64,000 nt of DNA from Meghimatium bilineatum (lineage: Eukaryota; Mollusca; Gastropoda; Stylommatophora; Philomycidae). The position numbers and the translations under genes were made by a program. The notes below the pieces were generated by a model, which did not search any database, had not been told where the DNA came from, and saw nothing but the letters and a program-made list of their open reading frames with translations. The stretch is from the NCBI GenBank assembly GCA_034231615.1, contig CM067315.1, positions 13,443,713-13,507,712 of the forward strand. The letters are read 5' to 3'. Numbering within the stretch: the first letter of the stretch is position 1; each line of letters opens with the position of its first letter. Below, in pieces: positions 10,817 to 22,105 of the stretch.

Positions 10817-10867
10817 ACTTGACATCCTGCACTTGACATCCTGCACTTGACATCCTGCACTTGACAT
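10817..10867. repeat. 15-bp tandem repeat, about 3.4 units
   Basis: Unit ACTTGACATCCTGC with one extra base. Confidence 0.9.
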
Positions 10868-10954
10868 ATTTCTACAGCAAAATAAATGTCAAATTATAGA
10901 TGAAATCGCTAGAAAATATATGATAATTATAACGACAATGATGATTGCGTATTT

Positions 10955-11108
10955 AGCCTGATGAAGTCGGATGTGTCAGGATATTTGCCCAAATAAAACG
11001 GCGATACAACACATCTCCGTTATCATGACTACATCTTGCTGGAAATAAAAATAAGAACATTGTCCTGCTACAAGAGAGATCCGGAGGGAGGTTGAGAATG
11101 AACGATGA
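10955..11108 (+). mobile_element. SINE-B copy
   Basis: Begins near GATGAAGTCGGATGTGTCAG, contains AAATAAAACGGCGATACAAC and ATTGTCCTGCTACAAGAGAG, and ends GTTGAGAATGAACGATG. Diverged from the copies at 34779 and 58314 but colinear. Confidence 0.75.
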
Positions 11109-11771
11109 CAAACAGCGGATTCCAGCTGTCAGATAACTTATGGACAAGTTTCCAGCATTTGATGACAAACGTTAATTCTGTGGTCTAAATGTTTATCAAT
11201 ATTCTCAAGGCTTTCATACCCTGGGTTGTCTTTCCTGTCAGTCGTGTCCTTCTTTATTATCTCTGCTCATAACTAGGCCTGTACCGTGACCATTGACAGT
11301 ACTATAAGACCTAACTGCAAAAAGGAAACAGGCGTACATTTGGTACGTTTTTTGTTATTGTCACCCTTTCTATTGGTTACTATTTATATACTTGCAGTAG
11401 CCTTGGCTATTTTTTGGCAATGTAATTCCAAGTATATAAATACTGACCAACAGAAAACAAGGGAATAATCAAGAAAATGAACGAATGGTGGTCTAATTAA
11501 TTCAGAAAACATGTCTTCTACTGTAGATCGGTTGCGGTTCACAACTAGGCCTGTATTATCACACGAGCGTAAGTCTCAAGACAATTATGAAGAGTTCGCT
11601 TAATCTCATATGCACGATGTTGTTACCTTTTAGACAACACGCCCATTGCTTCATAGACAAGGTGTCAAGATCAAGTCCGTAATTGCAGGAGGAGATTACG
11701 GATTTCGGGAATTTGAGCCCATCCTTTTTTGAAATATATGTAACATAAATCCACCGAGGTTGAAATCTTCA
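11109..11771. other. Unassigned DNA
   Basis: No coding or repeat signal recognised. Confidence 0.35.
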
Positions 11772-11936
11772 CTTGCACAAATAAAACGGCGACCGAACGT
11801 ATCCATGTTCTCTGGATTTGAGGGGGAGGTGGGGCAAATCAAATAGGACCATTCTTATGTTACAAGAGAGATCAAATAGGACCATTCTTCTGTTACAAGA
11901 GAGATCAAGTAGGACATTTCATCTGTTACAAGAAAG
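11772..11936 (+). mobile_element. SINE-B copy with internal triplication
   Basis: Starts with the SINE-B block CAAATAAAACGGCGACCGAA and CATGTTCTCTGGA. Its inner part, AGGACCATTCTTATGTTACA then AGAGAGATCAAAT, is repeated about three times with a period near 33 bp, then runs straight into the 45-bp array. The normal SINE-B 3' end is missing. Confidence 0.7.
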
Positions 11937-12478
11937 ATGGACTGCATACTGGACAAGACACTTGGTCGCCTGCTAGTGAAGATGAACTGCATACTGGACA
12001 AGACACTTGGTCGCCTGATAGTGAAGATGGACTGCATACTGGACAAGACGCTTGGTCGCCTGCTAGTGAAGATGGACTGCATACTGGACAAGACACTTGG
12101 TCGCCTTCTAGTGAAGATGAACTGCATACTGGACAAGACACTTGGTCGCCTTCTAGTGAAGATGAACTGCATACTGGACAAGACACTTGGTCGCCTGCTA
12201 GTGAAGATGGACTGCATATTTGACGAGTTACTTGGTCGCCTGCTAGTGAAGATGGACTGCATACTGGACAAGACACTTGGTCGCCTTCTAGTGAAGATGA
12301 ACTGCATACTGGACAAGACACTTGGTCGCCTTCTAGTGAAGATGAACTGGTTATTTGATGAGTCACTTGGTCGCATGCTAGGGAAGATGGATTGCATACT
12401 TGACGAGACACTTGTTCGCCTGCTACTTGACGAGACACTTTGTCGCCTGCTACTTGAGAGACACTTGGTCACCTGCTA
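11937..12478. repeat. 45-bp minisatellite, about 12 units
   Basis: Unit contains GATGGACTGCATACTGGACA then AGACACTTGGTCGCCTGCTA and GTGAA. The period is a multiple of three, so long frames stay open on both strands (MDCILDKTLGRLLVK on plus). Right-end units are diverged and shortened. Confidence 0.95.
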
Positions 12479-12687
12479 GTAAAGACTGGTGATCTATGAG
12501 TTTGCCTGGAGTGCAATGATGTCGTGCAAAACTGTATGAGCCATCTCCTGTATAGACAATTGATATTCTAATATTATTGAACGTGTAGTACCCCTAACAC
12601 ATTTCACATTTCTCAAGTGTCATTTTTAAAGGACACTGGTCATAATATTTATGTTATTAGCAACTGTAATATTTAGCCATGTTTTAA

Positions 12688-12852
12688 CAGGGAAGACCAA
12701 AAACAACGCTCAGAAGAACATTCATGAACGAACTAAAATCAACAGGCATAAATGCACATGACCTGCAATCCCTGACAACTGACTGACAGGCATGGAGAAT
12801 TATGACATCCTTCCTATGTGCCAAACTTGGCAAAAGAGGAACTGACTGACAT
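12688..12852 (+). pseudogene. LINE 3' remnant
   Basis: Reads GRPKTTLRRTFMNELKSTGI, NAHDLQSLTT, stop, QAWRIMTSFLCAKLGKRGTD, stop. Same family as 493-690 and 9904-9996. One stop replaces an expected residue before QAW. Confidence 0.65.
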
Positions 12853-13029
12853 GTTTTAGTTAGTTGTTTTTTTTTTAAACTTCTACTTTTAAATATTTTC
12901 TTGTTGAAATTTGACTAAAACATTGTTTGATTTTTTTATAGTTTTCTGTTCATATGAGCTTATTGATAAATAGCATGTGCCGTCTATTCTACTCGTGTAT
13001 AAATTTGACGGCCTATCGTAGGCGATAAT

Positions 13030-13275
13030 GGTAACAGTTTCAGACTTGTTTTGTTGCAACTCTCTGGTATGTGTGCGGATGACTGAACTGCCCAATCCTG
13101 ACATAGAATCCCATGCCACATTCGGGACACGTACAATCAGAAAGACGCGTATATGTGTTTGTTGTTCTGTCTATACGCGCAGCACGTTTTCTGTGAAAGT
13201 TGATGCTGGTCGTGTTGTTGAGTTACACTGCGACTTTAAGCGACAGGAGTCCCAGGATGTGACCTCGATGTGGAA
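13030..13275 (-). pseudogene. Probable LINE C-terminal zinc-finger remnant
   Basis: One minus-strand frame reads CTCPECGMGFYVRIGQFSHP then HTYQR. The spacing CxxC and the F-x-x-R-I-G-x-x-S-H core resembles the finger at the end of the LINE at 20189-21787 (CKRTFCARIGLASHLKTH). Preceding sequence is too decayed to read as RT. A host C2H2 fragment is possible but less likely. Confidence 0.45.
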
Positions 13276-13289
13276 GCTCTTTAGAGACA

Positions 13290-14452
13290 ATTGGAGAGTC
13301 CTTGAATATCATGTATAATTGGAAAGTCCTTGAATCTAATGTATAATTGGAGAGTCCTTGAATCTCATGTATAATTGGAGAGAGCCCTTGCATCTAATGT
13401 ATAATTATAGAGAGTCCTTGAATCTCATGTATAATTGGAGAGAGTCCTTGAATCTCATGTATAATTGGAAAGTCCTTGAATCTAATGTATAATTGGAGAG
13501 TCCTTGAATCTCATGTATAATTGGAGAGAGCCCTTGCATCTAATGTATAATTATAGAGAGCCCTTGAATCTAATGTATAATTGGAGAGTCCTTGAATCTC
13601 ATGTATAATTGGAGAGAGCCCTTGCATCTAATGTATAATTATAGATTGTCCTTGAATCTCATGTATAATTGGAGAGAGCCCTTGAATCTCATGTATAATT
13701 GGAGAGAGTCCTTGAATCGCATGTATAATTGGAGAGAGTCCTTGAATCTCATGTATAATTGTAGAGAGTCCTTGAATCTCATGTATAATTGGAGAGAGTC
13801 CTTGCATCTAATGTATAATTGGAGAGAGCCCTTGAATCTAATGTATAATTGGAGAGAGTCCTTGAATCTAATGTATAATTGGAGAGAGTCCTTGAATCTA
13901 ATGTATAATTGGAGAGAGTCCTTGAATCTAATGTATAATTGGAGAGAGCCCTTGAATCTAATGTATAATTGGAGAGAGCCCTTGAATCTAATGTATAATT
14001 GGAGAGAGTCCTTGAATCTAATGTATAATTGGAGAGAGTCCTTGAATCTAATGTATAATTGGAGAGAGTCCTTGAGTCTAATGTATAATTGGAGAGAGCC
14101 CTTGAATCTAATGTATAATTGGAGAGAGCCCTTGAATCTAATGTATAATTGGAGAGAGCCCTTGAATCTAATGTATAATTGGAGAGAGCCCTTGAATCTA
14201 ATGTATAATTGGAGAGAGCCCTTGAATCTAATGTATAATTGGAGAGAGCCCTTGAATCTAATGTATAATTGGAGAGAGTCCTTGAATCTAATGTATAATT
14301 GGAGAGAGTCCTTGAGTCTAATGTATAATTGGAGAGAGCCCTTGAATCTAATGTATAATTGGAGAGAGCCCTTGAATCTAATGTATAATTGGAGAGAGCC
14401 CTTGAATCGCATGTATAATTGGAGAGAGTCCTTGAATCGCATGTACAAATGT
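13290..14452. repeat. 30-bp minisatellite (27-bp variant at left), about 39 units
   Basis: Unit TTGGAGAGAGTCCTTGAATC then TAATGTATAA; TCC and CCC alternate, and CTCATG marks the left end while CTAATG fills the middle. The 27-bp form lacks GAG. Open frames on both strands (LMYNWRESLN on plus) come from the period, not from selection. Confidence 0.95.
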
Positions 14453-14599
14453 AGAATCATACATGTTTGAAACTAATATTTCCACATAATTGTTCTCGTG
14501 GTGTTTGAATGCAAATTTGTTATGTTGGTGGGATTATCATATAAAAATGGGAACAGGCGGTGTAATGGCAGAAAAAAGCACTCAATAATAGTGAGAACC

Positions 14600-14874
14600 T
14601 GTCGTGTGTTGTCGAAGTCAGAAAGCAAAGAACAAGAATATCAATATTGCTACCTATCAAGAGAATAAGAGGCGAAAAAGATGGTTAGAGGGCGAAGTTG
14701 ACTGTCCCATTCCATACAGGGTCAAAGTTGTACATACTCCATGCTGAAGTCGGGTGTTCCAGGCCGAAATGGGCAGATATTTAGATAAGCTGTAACAATG
14801 ACACAATTCAATCCGTTCTCTGGACTACATCCTGCTAATCTGCAGGAGTTTGAGAATGAACGTTGAAGAAGACT
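14600..14874 (+). mobile_element. SINE-A copy
   Basis: Starts CGTGTGTTGTCGAAGTCAG, contains CATGCTGAAGTCGGGTG, GGCCGAAATGGGCAGATAT and GACTACATCCTGCTAATCTG, ends CAGGAGTTTGAGAATGAACG then AAGAAGAC. Full length by comparison with 54928-55218. Confidence 0.85.
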
Positions 14875-14917
14875 GGTAAGGGCAATAATTTAAATATAAA
14901 TTCAGTTACACATAGTA

Positions 14918-15110
14918 AAGGGGCAAGGTAGCCTATTTGATAGCGACCTTGCTTACTGTCACAAGATAACAGAGTGCCGTGTTCAAAACCACGTCCGGGT
15001 AAAACAAATTCGGGCTGTGATATTTCGCCTGACAAGATTATTCATCTAGTCGATGCAGTTGTAAGATTTGTAGAAGTCCTACATCAGATGGCAGAACAAG
15101 GTTATTAACC
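14918..15110 (+). mobile_element. tRNA-derived SINE, family D
   Basis: Has a box A-like start GGTAGCCTATTTGATAGCGA and a box B-like GTGTTCAAAACCACGTCCGG about 60 bp later, then AAATTCGGGCTGTGATATTT. The same order is found at 53933-54230. The 3' half is diverged. Confidence 0.65.
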
Positions 15111-15821
15111 TTGATAAGCTGCGTGCTAAGATACCTTTACTCAATCCACAGACATAGGATGTTTATCATATCTTGGACATGTGAACAGAGTTTCAAAAAG
15201 TCGCATTCCTACGATTATCTACTCAATCCCCAGACGTAGATGTTTAAAATAGCTTGACTATTTGAACAGAGTATCAAACAATCTCATCCTGCAAGGAAAT
15301 TCTCTTTGATTAGCTCTCATCTGGTGGATGGCAATGTTGCAGATAAAAACTGTGATATAACAACATCTACAACAAAAAATCGATTTCATGATCAATCCAA
15401 ATAGCTAGAAATACTTGGCCATTGATTGTGCAGTATGGAACATGCGCTGCTCACAAATATCCAATTGTTTGTGTGGGGGGGGGGGGGGAATAGAGAAGGT
15501 AAAAAGTCATATTTTACTTAACAAAAAAATGTATTGCTATGGAAATAAAATATATGGGACATAACTGATGATGTTCTACTCATACATTTTTTGTACGATT
15601 AATTCCCCTTATATTATCTTTAGAATGAAACAAAAATAAACATTAAAATAGATATGGCCGTTACATGAAAATGATGGAAGATGTATTGACAATTGGAATA
15701 AAAGTGTTTCTGGTGTTTAGAGAGAATGTATTCCAATTTTTGTTATGTTTCGAGAGAATTAGATACCTTATTGTCAATAGAGAAAGTATAGAGGTAGAAC
15801 TGACCTAAATCTATCTATATA
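15111..15821. other. Unassigned DNA
   Basis: Contains two loosely similar stretches around ACTCAATCCACAGACATAGG (15133) and ACTCAATCCCCAGACGTAGA (15220), a degenerate repeat of about 85 bp, and a G run near 15476. Nothing else recognised. Confidence 0.4.
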
Positions 15822-16660
15822 TCATCTATACGCTGTACCCCTTGTATGCCTTCTGGTGTCAGGTTTAGACGAGCTCTCTGGAGATGACCTTCCCATGTGC
15901 TGTTTATTATCTTGCTTCTGTGGCTTTTTTTATTTCTGTGATCCATCTTTTTGATTGATTGATTGATTTTGTGATCCATATTTTTTTCTCATTGATGCTG
16001 GCGTAAAAAGATCAATCGTATCAAACATTAGAGGCAGACAGTCAAGGTTTCTAGGGCATGTGCTGAGAAGAACACAGCTTGAACATTTAATAACCACTGG
16101 AAAGATCAAAGGGAGAAGAGATAGAGGTCGACAAAGAGAAAAGTTACTAGATGGGCTTGTATCGTGGCACGGTAGAATCTCACCAGCCGAACTTATTGAC
16201 AACACAAGAGACAGAGAGTCGTGGAGAAACATGATCGCCTACGCCAGTCGGCATGGCACTTGATTGATTGATCCATCTTTTACATGGTCTGCCTCTGGCT
16301 TTATAGTCGGTATGTCTATGTTTCATTGCCATCTGTAGCATGCTGTATGTTGGTAGTCTGGAAGTGTGTGAAAACCACTTGATCTGTTATCTTTTGATGT
16401 GTTTCAATACTGGTATTGTTGTGGTTATCTGTCTGATGTTATCGTTTCTAATTATATATCTTAATACCACTCCGAGTATTCTTTGTAGACATGTCATTTC
16501 TGCTGTCACTATTTTTATTTTGTCTTGTGCTGTCATTGTCCAGGTTTGGCACTGGTAGCATAGTGATGGAATAATAATTGTCTTGTATAATGCAACTTTA
16601 GTGTCTATGTTTATATTTTTGTTCTTAAAAATATGTGTCATCTGTCCTAGGATCTGGTAT
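15822..16660 (-). pseudogene. LINE RT C-terminal fragment split by an RTE-like insertion
   Basis: The minus strand reads HIFKNKNINIDTKVALYKTI, IIPSLCYQCQTWTMTAQDKI, AEMTCLQRILGVVLRYIIRN, then QQIKWFSHF, the thumb and post-RT region of a non-LTR polymerase. After the insertion at 15952-16269 the same strand resumes with RWITEIKKATEAR and RARLNLTPEGIQGVQR. The insertion accounts for the break. Frameshifts are present in both parts. Confidence 0.7.
15952..16269 (+). mobile_element. RTE-like LINE tail with GATT microsatellite 3' end, nested
   Basis: One open frame reads RSIVSNIRGRQSRFLGHVLR, RTQLEHLITTGKIKGRRDRG, RQREKLLDGL, ending SRHGT and stop, followed by TGATTGATTGATCC. The host sequence GATCCATCTTTT lies at 15940-15951 and again at 16269-16280; a third copy, GATCCATATTTT, follows a (GATT)4 run at about 15953-15968. 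Two events at one site would explain this. Confidence 0.75.
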
Positions 16661-16796
16661 GTTTTGTTGCATCTATTGTGTATCTCTTTACTGTTTTTCC
16701 TTTCACTCGATATAATGCTTCTTAACTAAATTGACATGGTCAAAAGGTATCTTTAAATTGTATGCTTCAGAAGGGCTAAGAGATTAAGAATTCTCT

Positions 16797-16911
16797 TACA
16801 TCTAAGAAACTATTACATCACTTATTACTTCACTTATTACATCATTTATTACATCACTTATTACATCATTTATTACATCATTTATTACATCATTTATTAC
16901 ATCACTTATTT
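16797..16911. repeat. 12-bp tandem repeat, about 9 units
   Basis: Unit ATTACATCACTT or ATTACATCATTT. Confidence 0.9.
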
Positions 16912-17402
16912 AGGAATACGCACGTCTATAGCTGGGGGCCAAAGGGGGAGCAAAGAATAGTAACACTATTACCTGCCATGATTGAAAGGCAGAACCAGAA
17001 TAAATAAATTCCTGATAAGAGAGTTGTTCTTACAGATGATACAATTGATGATGATGTTCCTCCTTCGCAAGCGAAGATGAGCATGACATGAAAGGTAATA
17101 AAAATGTTGTGAAAAAGTAGGAAAAAAAAATATTTGTATTGTATAATTTGGTTTAGAATATGTTAGTTCGTAAAAGTTAGACGAGTCCGATTCTGGGGTG
17201 TGCCAAGCTGAACTGTCATGAGATGTAGTCTCCCATGAGTTAGGATTGATGCTACAGTGCTGGAGAGATAACACAATTACGACACACTGAGAGAAGGAAC
17301 TGCACAACTAACTAGCTTCTTTTTCGTATGCGTGCCGCTCCTTTTTCCGATGCGTGCAGTGAACTTTAACTAACAATCAGCAAAAAGAAGACGCAAATTG
17401 TT
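16912..17402. other. Unassigned DNA
   Basis: No feature recognised. Confidence 0.35.
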
Positions 17403-17548
17403 TAGAATAAGCCATGTCAAAGTCGAATGTGTCGGGTCAAAATACATAGATACCTCATTCAAGCTGTAAACCATGACACAACGCATTCCTTTGTCCGGAC
17501 TACATCCTGCTATTCTGCAAGAGTTTGAGAACGAAGGTAGAAGTAGAG
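17403..17548 (+). mobile_element. SINE-A 3' half
   Basis: Reads CAAAGTCGAATGTGTCGGGT, GTAAACCATGACACAACGCA, CCGGACTACATCCTGCTATT, ends GAGTTTGAGAACGAAGGTAG. The 5' half is absent. Confidence 0.8.
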
Positions 17549-18384
17549 GGAGATTTCAAAGTTGAAACGGAGTATGAGCTATTCTCAAACTCCTCTCGAT
17601 TCACAAAAGGAAGGATGATTGCTGTCCAAGGTCGACGATAGTCTGCATGGGTGACCTAGATCAGTTGTTGTCAACTGGTCTCCGTGCCCCTATCAGCCCC
17701 CCCGTCCCCCCCCCCCCAGCTAAACATAGAGACCCTCAACTTTCTTTGTTGCTTATTTGTATTGAGCTTATTTTATATCTCTCAAATAAATTCAGAAAGT
17801 TTGCTGTCTGTGACCGATCATAGTTCATTTTGTTTGTCTTTTTTTAGCTCCCAACCAAAACTATGTGGTCCCAGGGGGGGGGGGGGGGGCACCATATATC
17901 TCACTTTAAAAACTATTCAAGTAAACAATTAACCGCTACATTTACAGGGTACAATGATCGCATTTCAACCACCGTTGCGTATCAAGAGAAAATAGTTTAT
18001 CAGGTTTGTTGTATCTTTGTTTTCATGTCCTTGACGGTAATCTCGTGCCGAATTACACACACAACAAATGATGACGTCATAGCAGAATATGTCGTAGTTG
18101 AATCTGGCTTGAAGAAAAGTGGTTGTGTTATGAGCCATGGTGCCGTTAGTCGATGCACTGTCGTGTTTATTAAATGTGCGGTACCCGTGCACTGTGGTTC
18201 GTCAACAATTCTGTCAATATTTTTCCCCACAAAAAAATTAGGGTTGAACTGCGACTATTGTACCGTTAGTACAAAACAATGTGATATACGTATCACTTTC
18301 TATACCTATGTCAATATAGATTAAGAAAATACATTAAGAATATACTCTTTGCTCGATCTGAAAAGGCGATTTTTTTATAATGTA
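17549..18384. other. Unassigned DNA with poly-C and poly-G runs and a 153-codon open frame
   Basis: C run at about 17697-17718 and G run at about 17873-17889. A frame from 17863 to 18324 stays open for 153 codons, and two overlapping minus-strand frames of 75 and 76 codons exist. The protein is Cys-rich but has no domain I know, no upstream start context and no neighbours. I do not call it a gene. Confidence 0.3.
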
Positions 18385-18497
18385 TCACAGTTTGCAGCTT
18401 GACTGCGATAATTTCACCTTTCGGTAAAATACATAACATTTAAGCATGAAAATTTCTACACATGTGTGTTTTCTCGATGCATACTTGATGAATCATA

Positions 18498-18880
18498 TCC
18501 GCAACACATACACAGCAAAGTGGAAGAAGAAATGGAAGGGGAATACGAACATGATGCAACACATTTCCTCCAAAGATATCAACAGACCACAATATTTCGC
18601 CTTAGGACAGGCCACTACAGACTGTTGGGTCACCTTTACCAATTAAGGATCTCATACACAGATGAATGCCCATGTGGATCAGGAACCCAGACCCCGGAAC
18701 ACATACTTCAGGACTGCCCAACATACAAAGAGCAGAGACAGCAGACCTGGCCAGAGGATACAGACTTGAGGCAAAAGCTATGGGGCAGCCGCTCTGACCT
18801 GGAGAAGACAGTGGACTTCGTCTTGACGACAGGCCTGACGGTATAGCATGACCACAGATGCTGAACGCAGAAGAAGAAGA
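18498..18880 (+). mobile_element. 5'-truncated LINE, C-terminal Cys/His tail only
   Basis: A short element with direct repeats ATGAATCATA at 18488-18497 and 18881-18890. It encodes the region after RNase H: QRYQQTTIFRLRTGHYRLLG, CPCGSGTQTPEHILQDCPTY, DLEKTVDFVLTTGLTV and stop, then a 3' UTR ending GAACGCAGAAGAAGAAG. This copy retains the CxC...H...C tail intact over 126 codons, which helps to identify the damage in the 5311-6834 copy. Confidence 0.9.
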
Positions 18881-18966
18881 ATGAATCATACCACAATGAT
18901 TGTTTATGATACTGTGTTTACCATATAAATCAGGGTTTCCCCCAGTTTAAGTTCACTGACCCTGAA

Positions 18967-19205
18967 TATTAGAATATCGTTGAATACGTGGAATATTCTT
19001 AAACATTATAAATACTGATGCTGCCGCTCCCCAATTCTGTTATCTCATTGACTACGTGGAATATTTCCAAACAGTATTGCCCTCCCTCCCCCCCATTCAC
19101 CCCCACTTCTCTTATACCATTGACTATGTGGAATATTCCCATATGGTATGACTACTTATTACCCCCCCCCCCCAAACTTCTGTTATCTCATTGAATACGT
19201 ATGTC
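18967..19205. repeat. Degenerate ~80-bp repeat, 3 units
   Basis: Three copies around TTGACTACGTGGAATATTCC separated by C-rich stretches (C runs at 19084 and 19160). Confidence 0.65.
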
Positions 19206-19905
19206 TAATAAACCCAAGACAATTTTTCTACTATGATTGATTGCAGACTTTGTCCTCTCCACGACTACGTCTAATAAGATTGATTGCATACTTTGTCCTC
19301 TCCACGACTACGTCTAATAAGATTGATTTCAGACTTTGTCCTCTCCTTGACTACGTCTAATAAGATTGATTTCAGACTTTGTCCTCTCCTCGACTACGTC
19401 TAATGTCCCTAAACTGTGTCCTCTCCTCGACTACGTCTAATGTCCCTAAACTTTGTCCTCTCCTCGACTACGTCTAATTTCCCTAAACTTTGTCCTCCCC
19501 TCGACTACGTCTAATGTCCCTAAACTTTGTCCTCCCCTCGACTACGTCTAATGTCCCTAAACTTTGTCCTCCCCTCGACTACGTCTAATGTCCCTAAACT
19601 TTGTCCTCCCCTCGACTACGTCTAATGTCCCTAAACTTTGTCCTCCCCTCGACTACGTCTAATGTCCCTAAACTTTTTCCTCCCCTCGACTACGTCTAAT
19701 GTCCCTAAACTTTGTCCTCCCCTCGACTACGTCTAATGTCCCTAAACTTTTTCCTCCCCTCGACTACGTCTAATGCCCCTAAACTTTGTCCTCCCCTCGA
19801 CTACATCTAATGTCCCTAAACTTTGTCCTCCCCTCGACTACGTCTAATGTCCCTAAACTTTGTCCTCTCCTCGACTACGTCTAATGTCCCTAAACACGTC
19901 CATTT
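19206..19905. repeat. 37-bp minisatellite, about 16-18 units
   Basis: Unit CCCTCGACTACGTCTAATGT then CCCTAAACTTTGTCCTC. The left four units carry an alternative insert (AAGATTGATTTCAGAC). The middle is very homogeneous. Confidence 0.95.
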
Positions 19906-20188
19906 CTACTGTTGACTCATTCGTAGACATTCCGCTTGACCAGTTCTAATATGTTCAAAATGTGTTACTTCTGAGCCTGGACATCTTTAACTTCACAGCC
20001 TACGTCTGTTTAATGTTGTCCACAAACAGTTTGCCAACTGAGCCAGACTTTTATCGTCTCTCGAGCATGTCCCCAGAAAGTTTAACATCTGACCCAAGAC
20101 ATATCATCTCCTCGACCATGTCTTATGTCCCCAGAATGTTTAACATCTGATACCAGACTTATTACATCTCCTTGACTACGTTTAATGT
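19906..20188. repeat. Degenerate relics of the 37-bp array
   Basis: Loose repeats of about 50 bp around GTCCCCAGAATGTTTAACAT and CTCCTTGACTACGTTTAATG. They run up to the LINE boundary. Confidence 0.55.
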
Positions 20189-21787
20189 CCTATGCAGCAG
20201 ACTGTACTCATGCTATCGAATATATCTGGTAAAATTCTCGCTCGTGTCATACTCAACAGATTAAATAATTCACTATTAAACGAGCTACTCCCAGAGAGTC
20301 AGTGCGGTTTTCGTGCAGGTCGTGGTACAGTTGATATGATATTCTCTGCACGACAAATTCAGGAAAAGTCACAAGAGCAACATAGTGAACATTTGTGGAC
20401 TTAACTAAAGCATTCGATACCGTTAACAGAGAAGGACTGTGGAAGGTGCTTACAAAGTTCGGATGCCTCCCCAAAACTTGTCACTGTGATACTACAATTT
20501 CATGACGGTATGATGGTTAGTGTTATCTGCGACGGAGGAGTATCTCCTGCATTCCCTGTCACAAATGGTGTAAAGCAGGGATGTGTGCTGGCCCCTACTC
20601 TTTTCAGCCTGTTATTTACGGCCATGTTAACGGAAACACACCATAGTAATGAAATAGCAGGCATAATGATCAATTACAGAACAGATGGTGGTCTTTTCAA
20701 TTTACGTCGTCTAAAAGCAAACACGAAAACTAAATCTAGTACTGTTAGAGAATTACTTTATGCTGATGACTGTGCATTGTATGCTGACTCTGTCGTAAAC
20801 ATGCAGAGCACCATAGACCGCTTCTCAAAGGCCTGCAACAACTTTGGTCTCACTATTAACACACACAAAAAACAGAAGTCATGCACCAAGCAACATCAAA
20901 TAGCCAACATACTGCTACTTCCATCATCGTCAATCAGGAAAAACTGCAGGTAGTCGACAATTTTACTTACCTTGGAAGCACTCTCTCTCGCGATGTCAAC
21001 ATTGATGTGGAAATTAACAATAGACTGGCAAAAGCTAGTGCTGTATTTGGCAGATTACGCAACAATGTATGGGACAGAAGAGGTATAAGAACAACCACCA
21101 AACTACAAGTATATCATGCTGCTGTTATACCAACCTTACTATACGCCTGCGAAACGTGGACAGTGTATGCTAGACATGCAAGAAAATTAAATCATTCTTA
21201 CCTGCCTACGTAAATTACTAAACATCCATTGGTGGGACAAAGTACCAGACTACGAGGTCTTGGAAAAATCAACCTCAATAAGCATCCACACAATACTTAT
21301 GAAGGCGCAGGCACGCTGGGCAGGCCATCTTGTGCGTATGGAGAACTCGCGTTTGCCAAAACAAATATATTATGAAGAACTCAAGGCAGGATTTCGAAAA
21401 GCTGGTGGACAGAAAAGGCGTTTCAAAGACACGCTCAAGTCATCCTTGAAACATCTTAACATTGACGCAGGCGCTTGGGAGAGCCTCGCTCAGGATAGAA
21501 CAGCATAGCGTTACAGCATTAGAACGGGAGCACTAGCGGCGGAAGAATTCAGACAAGAAACTGCAAGACAGAAGCGGACACGTAGAAAAGAAAAAACATC
21601 TCAACCTCACACAGATACCTTCTATTGTTGTCAATTCTGTAAAAGAACATTTTGTGCGCGCATTGGACTTGCTAGTCATTTAAAAACGCACTATTAACTT
21701 TTATTATTTTTATTATTTATTATTATTATTATTATGGTTGAGTTTTTGGTCATCGTCGATCACGACGGACGAACATCATCATCATCG
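20189..21787 (+). mobile_element. 5'-truncated LINE with RT end and C2H2 finger tail
   Basis: The element begins inside the RT domain and ends with an (ATT)n-rich 3' UTR and CATCATCATCATC. RT blocks in order: SGKILARVILNRL, PESQCGFRAGRGTVDMIF, VDLTKAFDTVNREGLW, GVKQGCVLAPTLFS, ELLYADDCALYADS, then FTYLGSTLSRDVN, LLYACETWTVYARHARKLNH, ARWAGHLVRM, GGQKRRFKDTLK and a terminal finger. It is a different clade from the RNase H LINEs; I do not assign a clade name. Confidence 0.9.
20192..21698 (+). pseudogene. Reverse transcriptase ORF, frameshifted
   Basis: The polymerase copies element RNA into DNA at a nicked target. The catalytic YADD is intact, but the frame shifts near 20395, 20475, 20865 and 21195, and a TAG replaces the Trp after QDRTA at about 21507. 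Beyond it the frame continues RYSIRTGALAAEEF to a C2H2 motif, CCQFCKRTFCARIGLASHLK then THY and stop at about 21698. Lacks the endonuclease and the first RT motifs because of 5' truncation. Not functional. Confidence 0.85.
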
Positions 21788-22040
21788 AATATATACGTTG
21801 TACCCATGGTATCTAATATATACGTTGTACCCATGGTATCGAATATATACGTTGTACCCATGGTATCATACATATATATACGTTGTACTCATGGTATCTA
21901 ATATATACGTTGTACCCATGGTATCGAATATATACGTTGTACCCATGGTATCTAATATATACGTTGTACCCATGGTATCGAATATATACGTTGTACCCAT
22001 GGTATCGAATATATACGTTGTACCCATGGTCGTATATATG
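21788..22040. repeat. 27-bp minisatellite, about 9 units
   Basis: Unit ATATATACGTTGTACCCATG then GTATCTA or GTATCGA, one unit expanded. It starts directly at the LINE 3' end. Confidence 0.95.
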
Positions 22041-22105
22041 ATCTCTTAAAGTGAGGGGGGGGGAGAGTTCACTTTAAACAAATGTCATTCGCGCGTGTTT
22101 GAGTA

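Noticed and set aside
10963-10990. CTGATGAAGTCGG resembling a hammerhead core
   Set aside because: It is the 5' part of a SINE-B copy and has no GAAA strand.
13592-14470. 292- and 273-codon frames on opposite strands
   Set aside because: 30-bp minisatellite; both strands open equally, no codon bias.
17863-18324. 153-codon Cys-containing frame as a novel gene
   Set aside because: Starts in a poly-G run, no domain, overlapping minus frames equally open, no regulatory or splice evidence.
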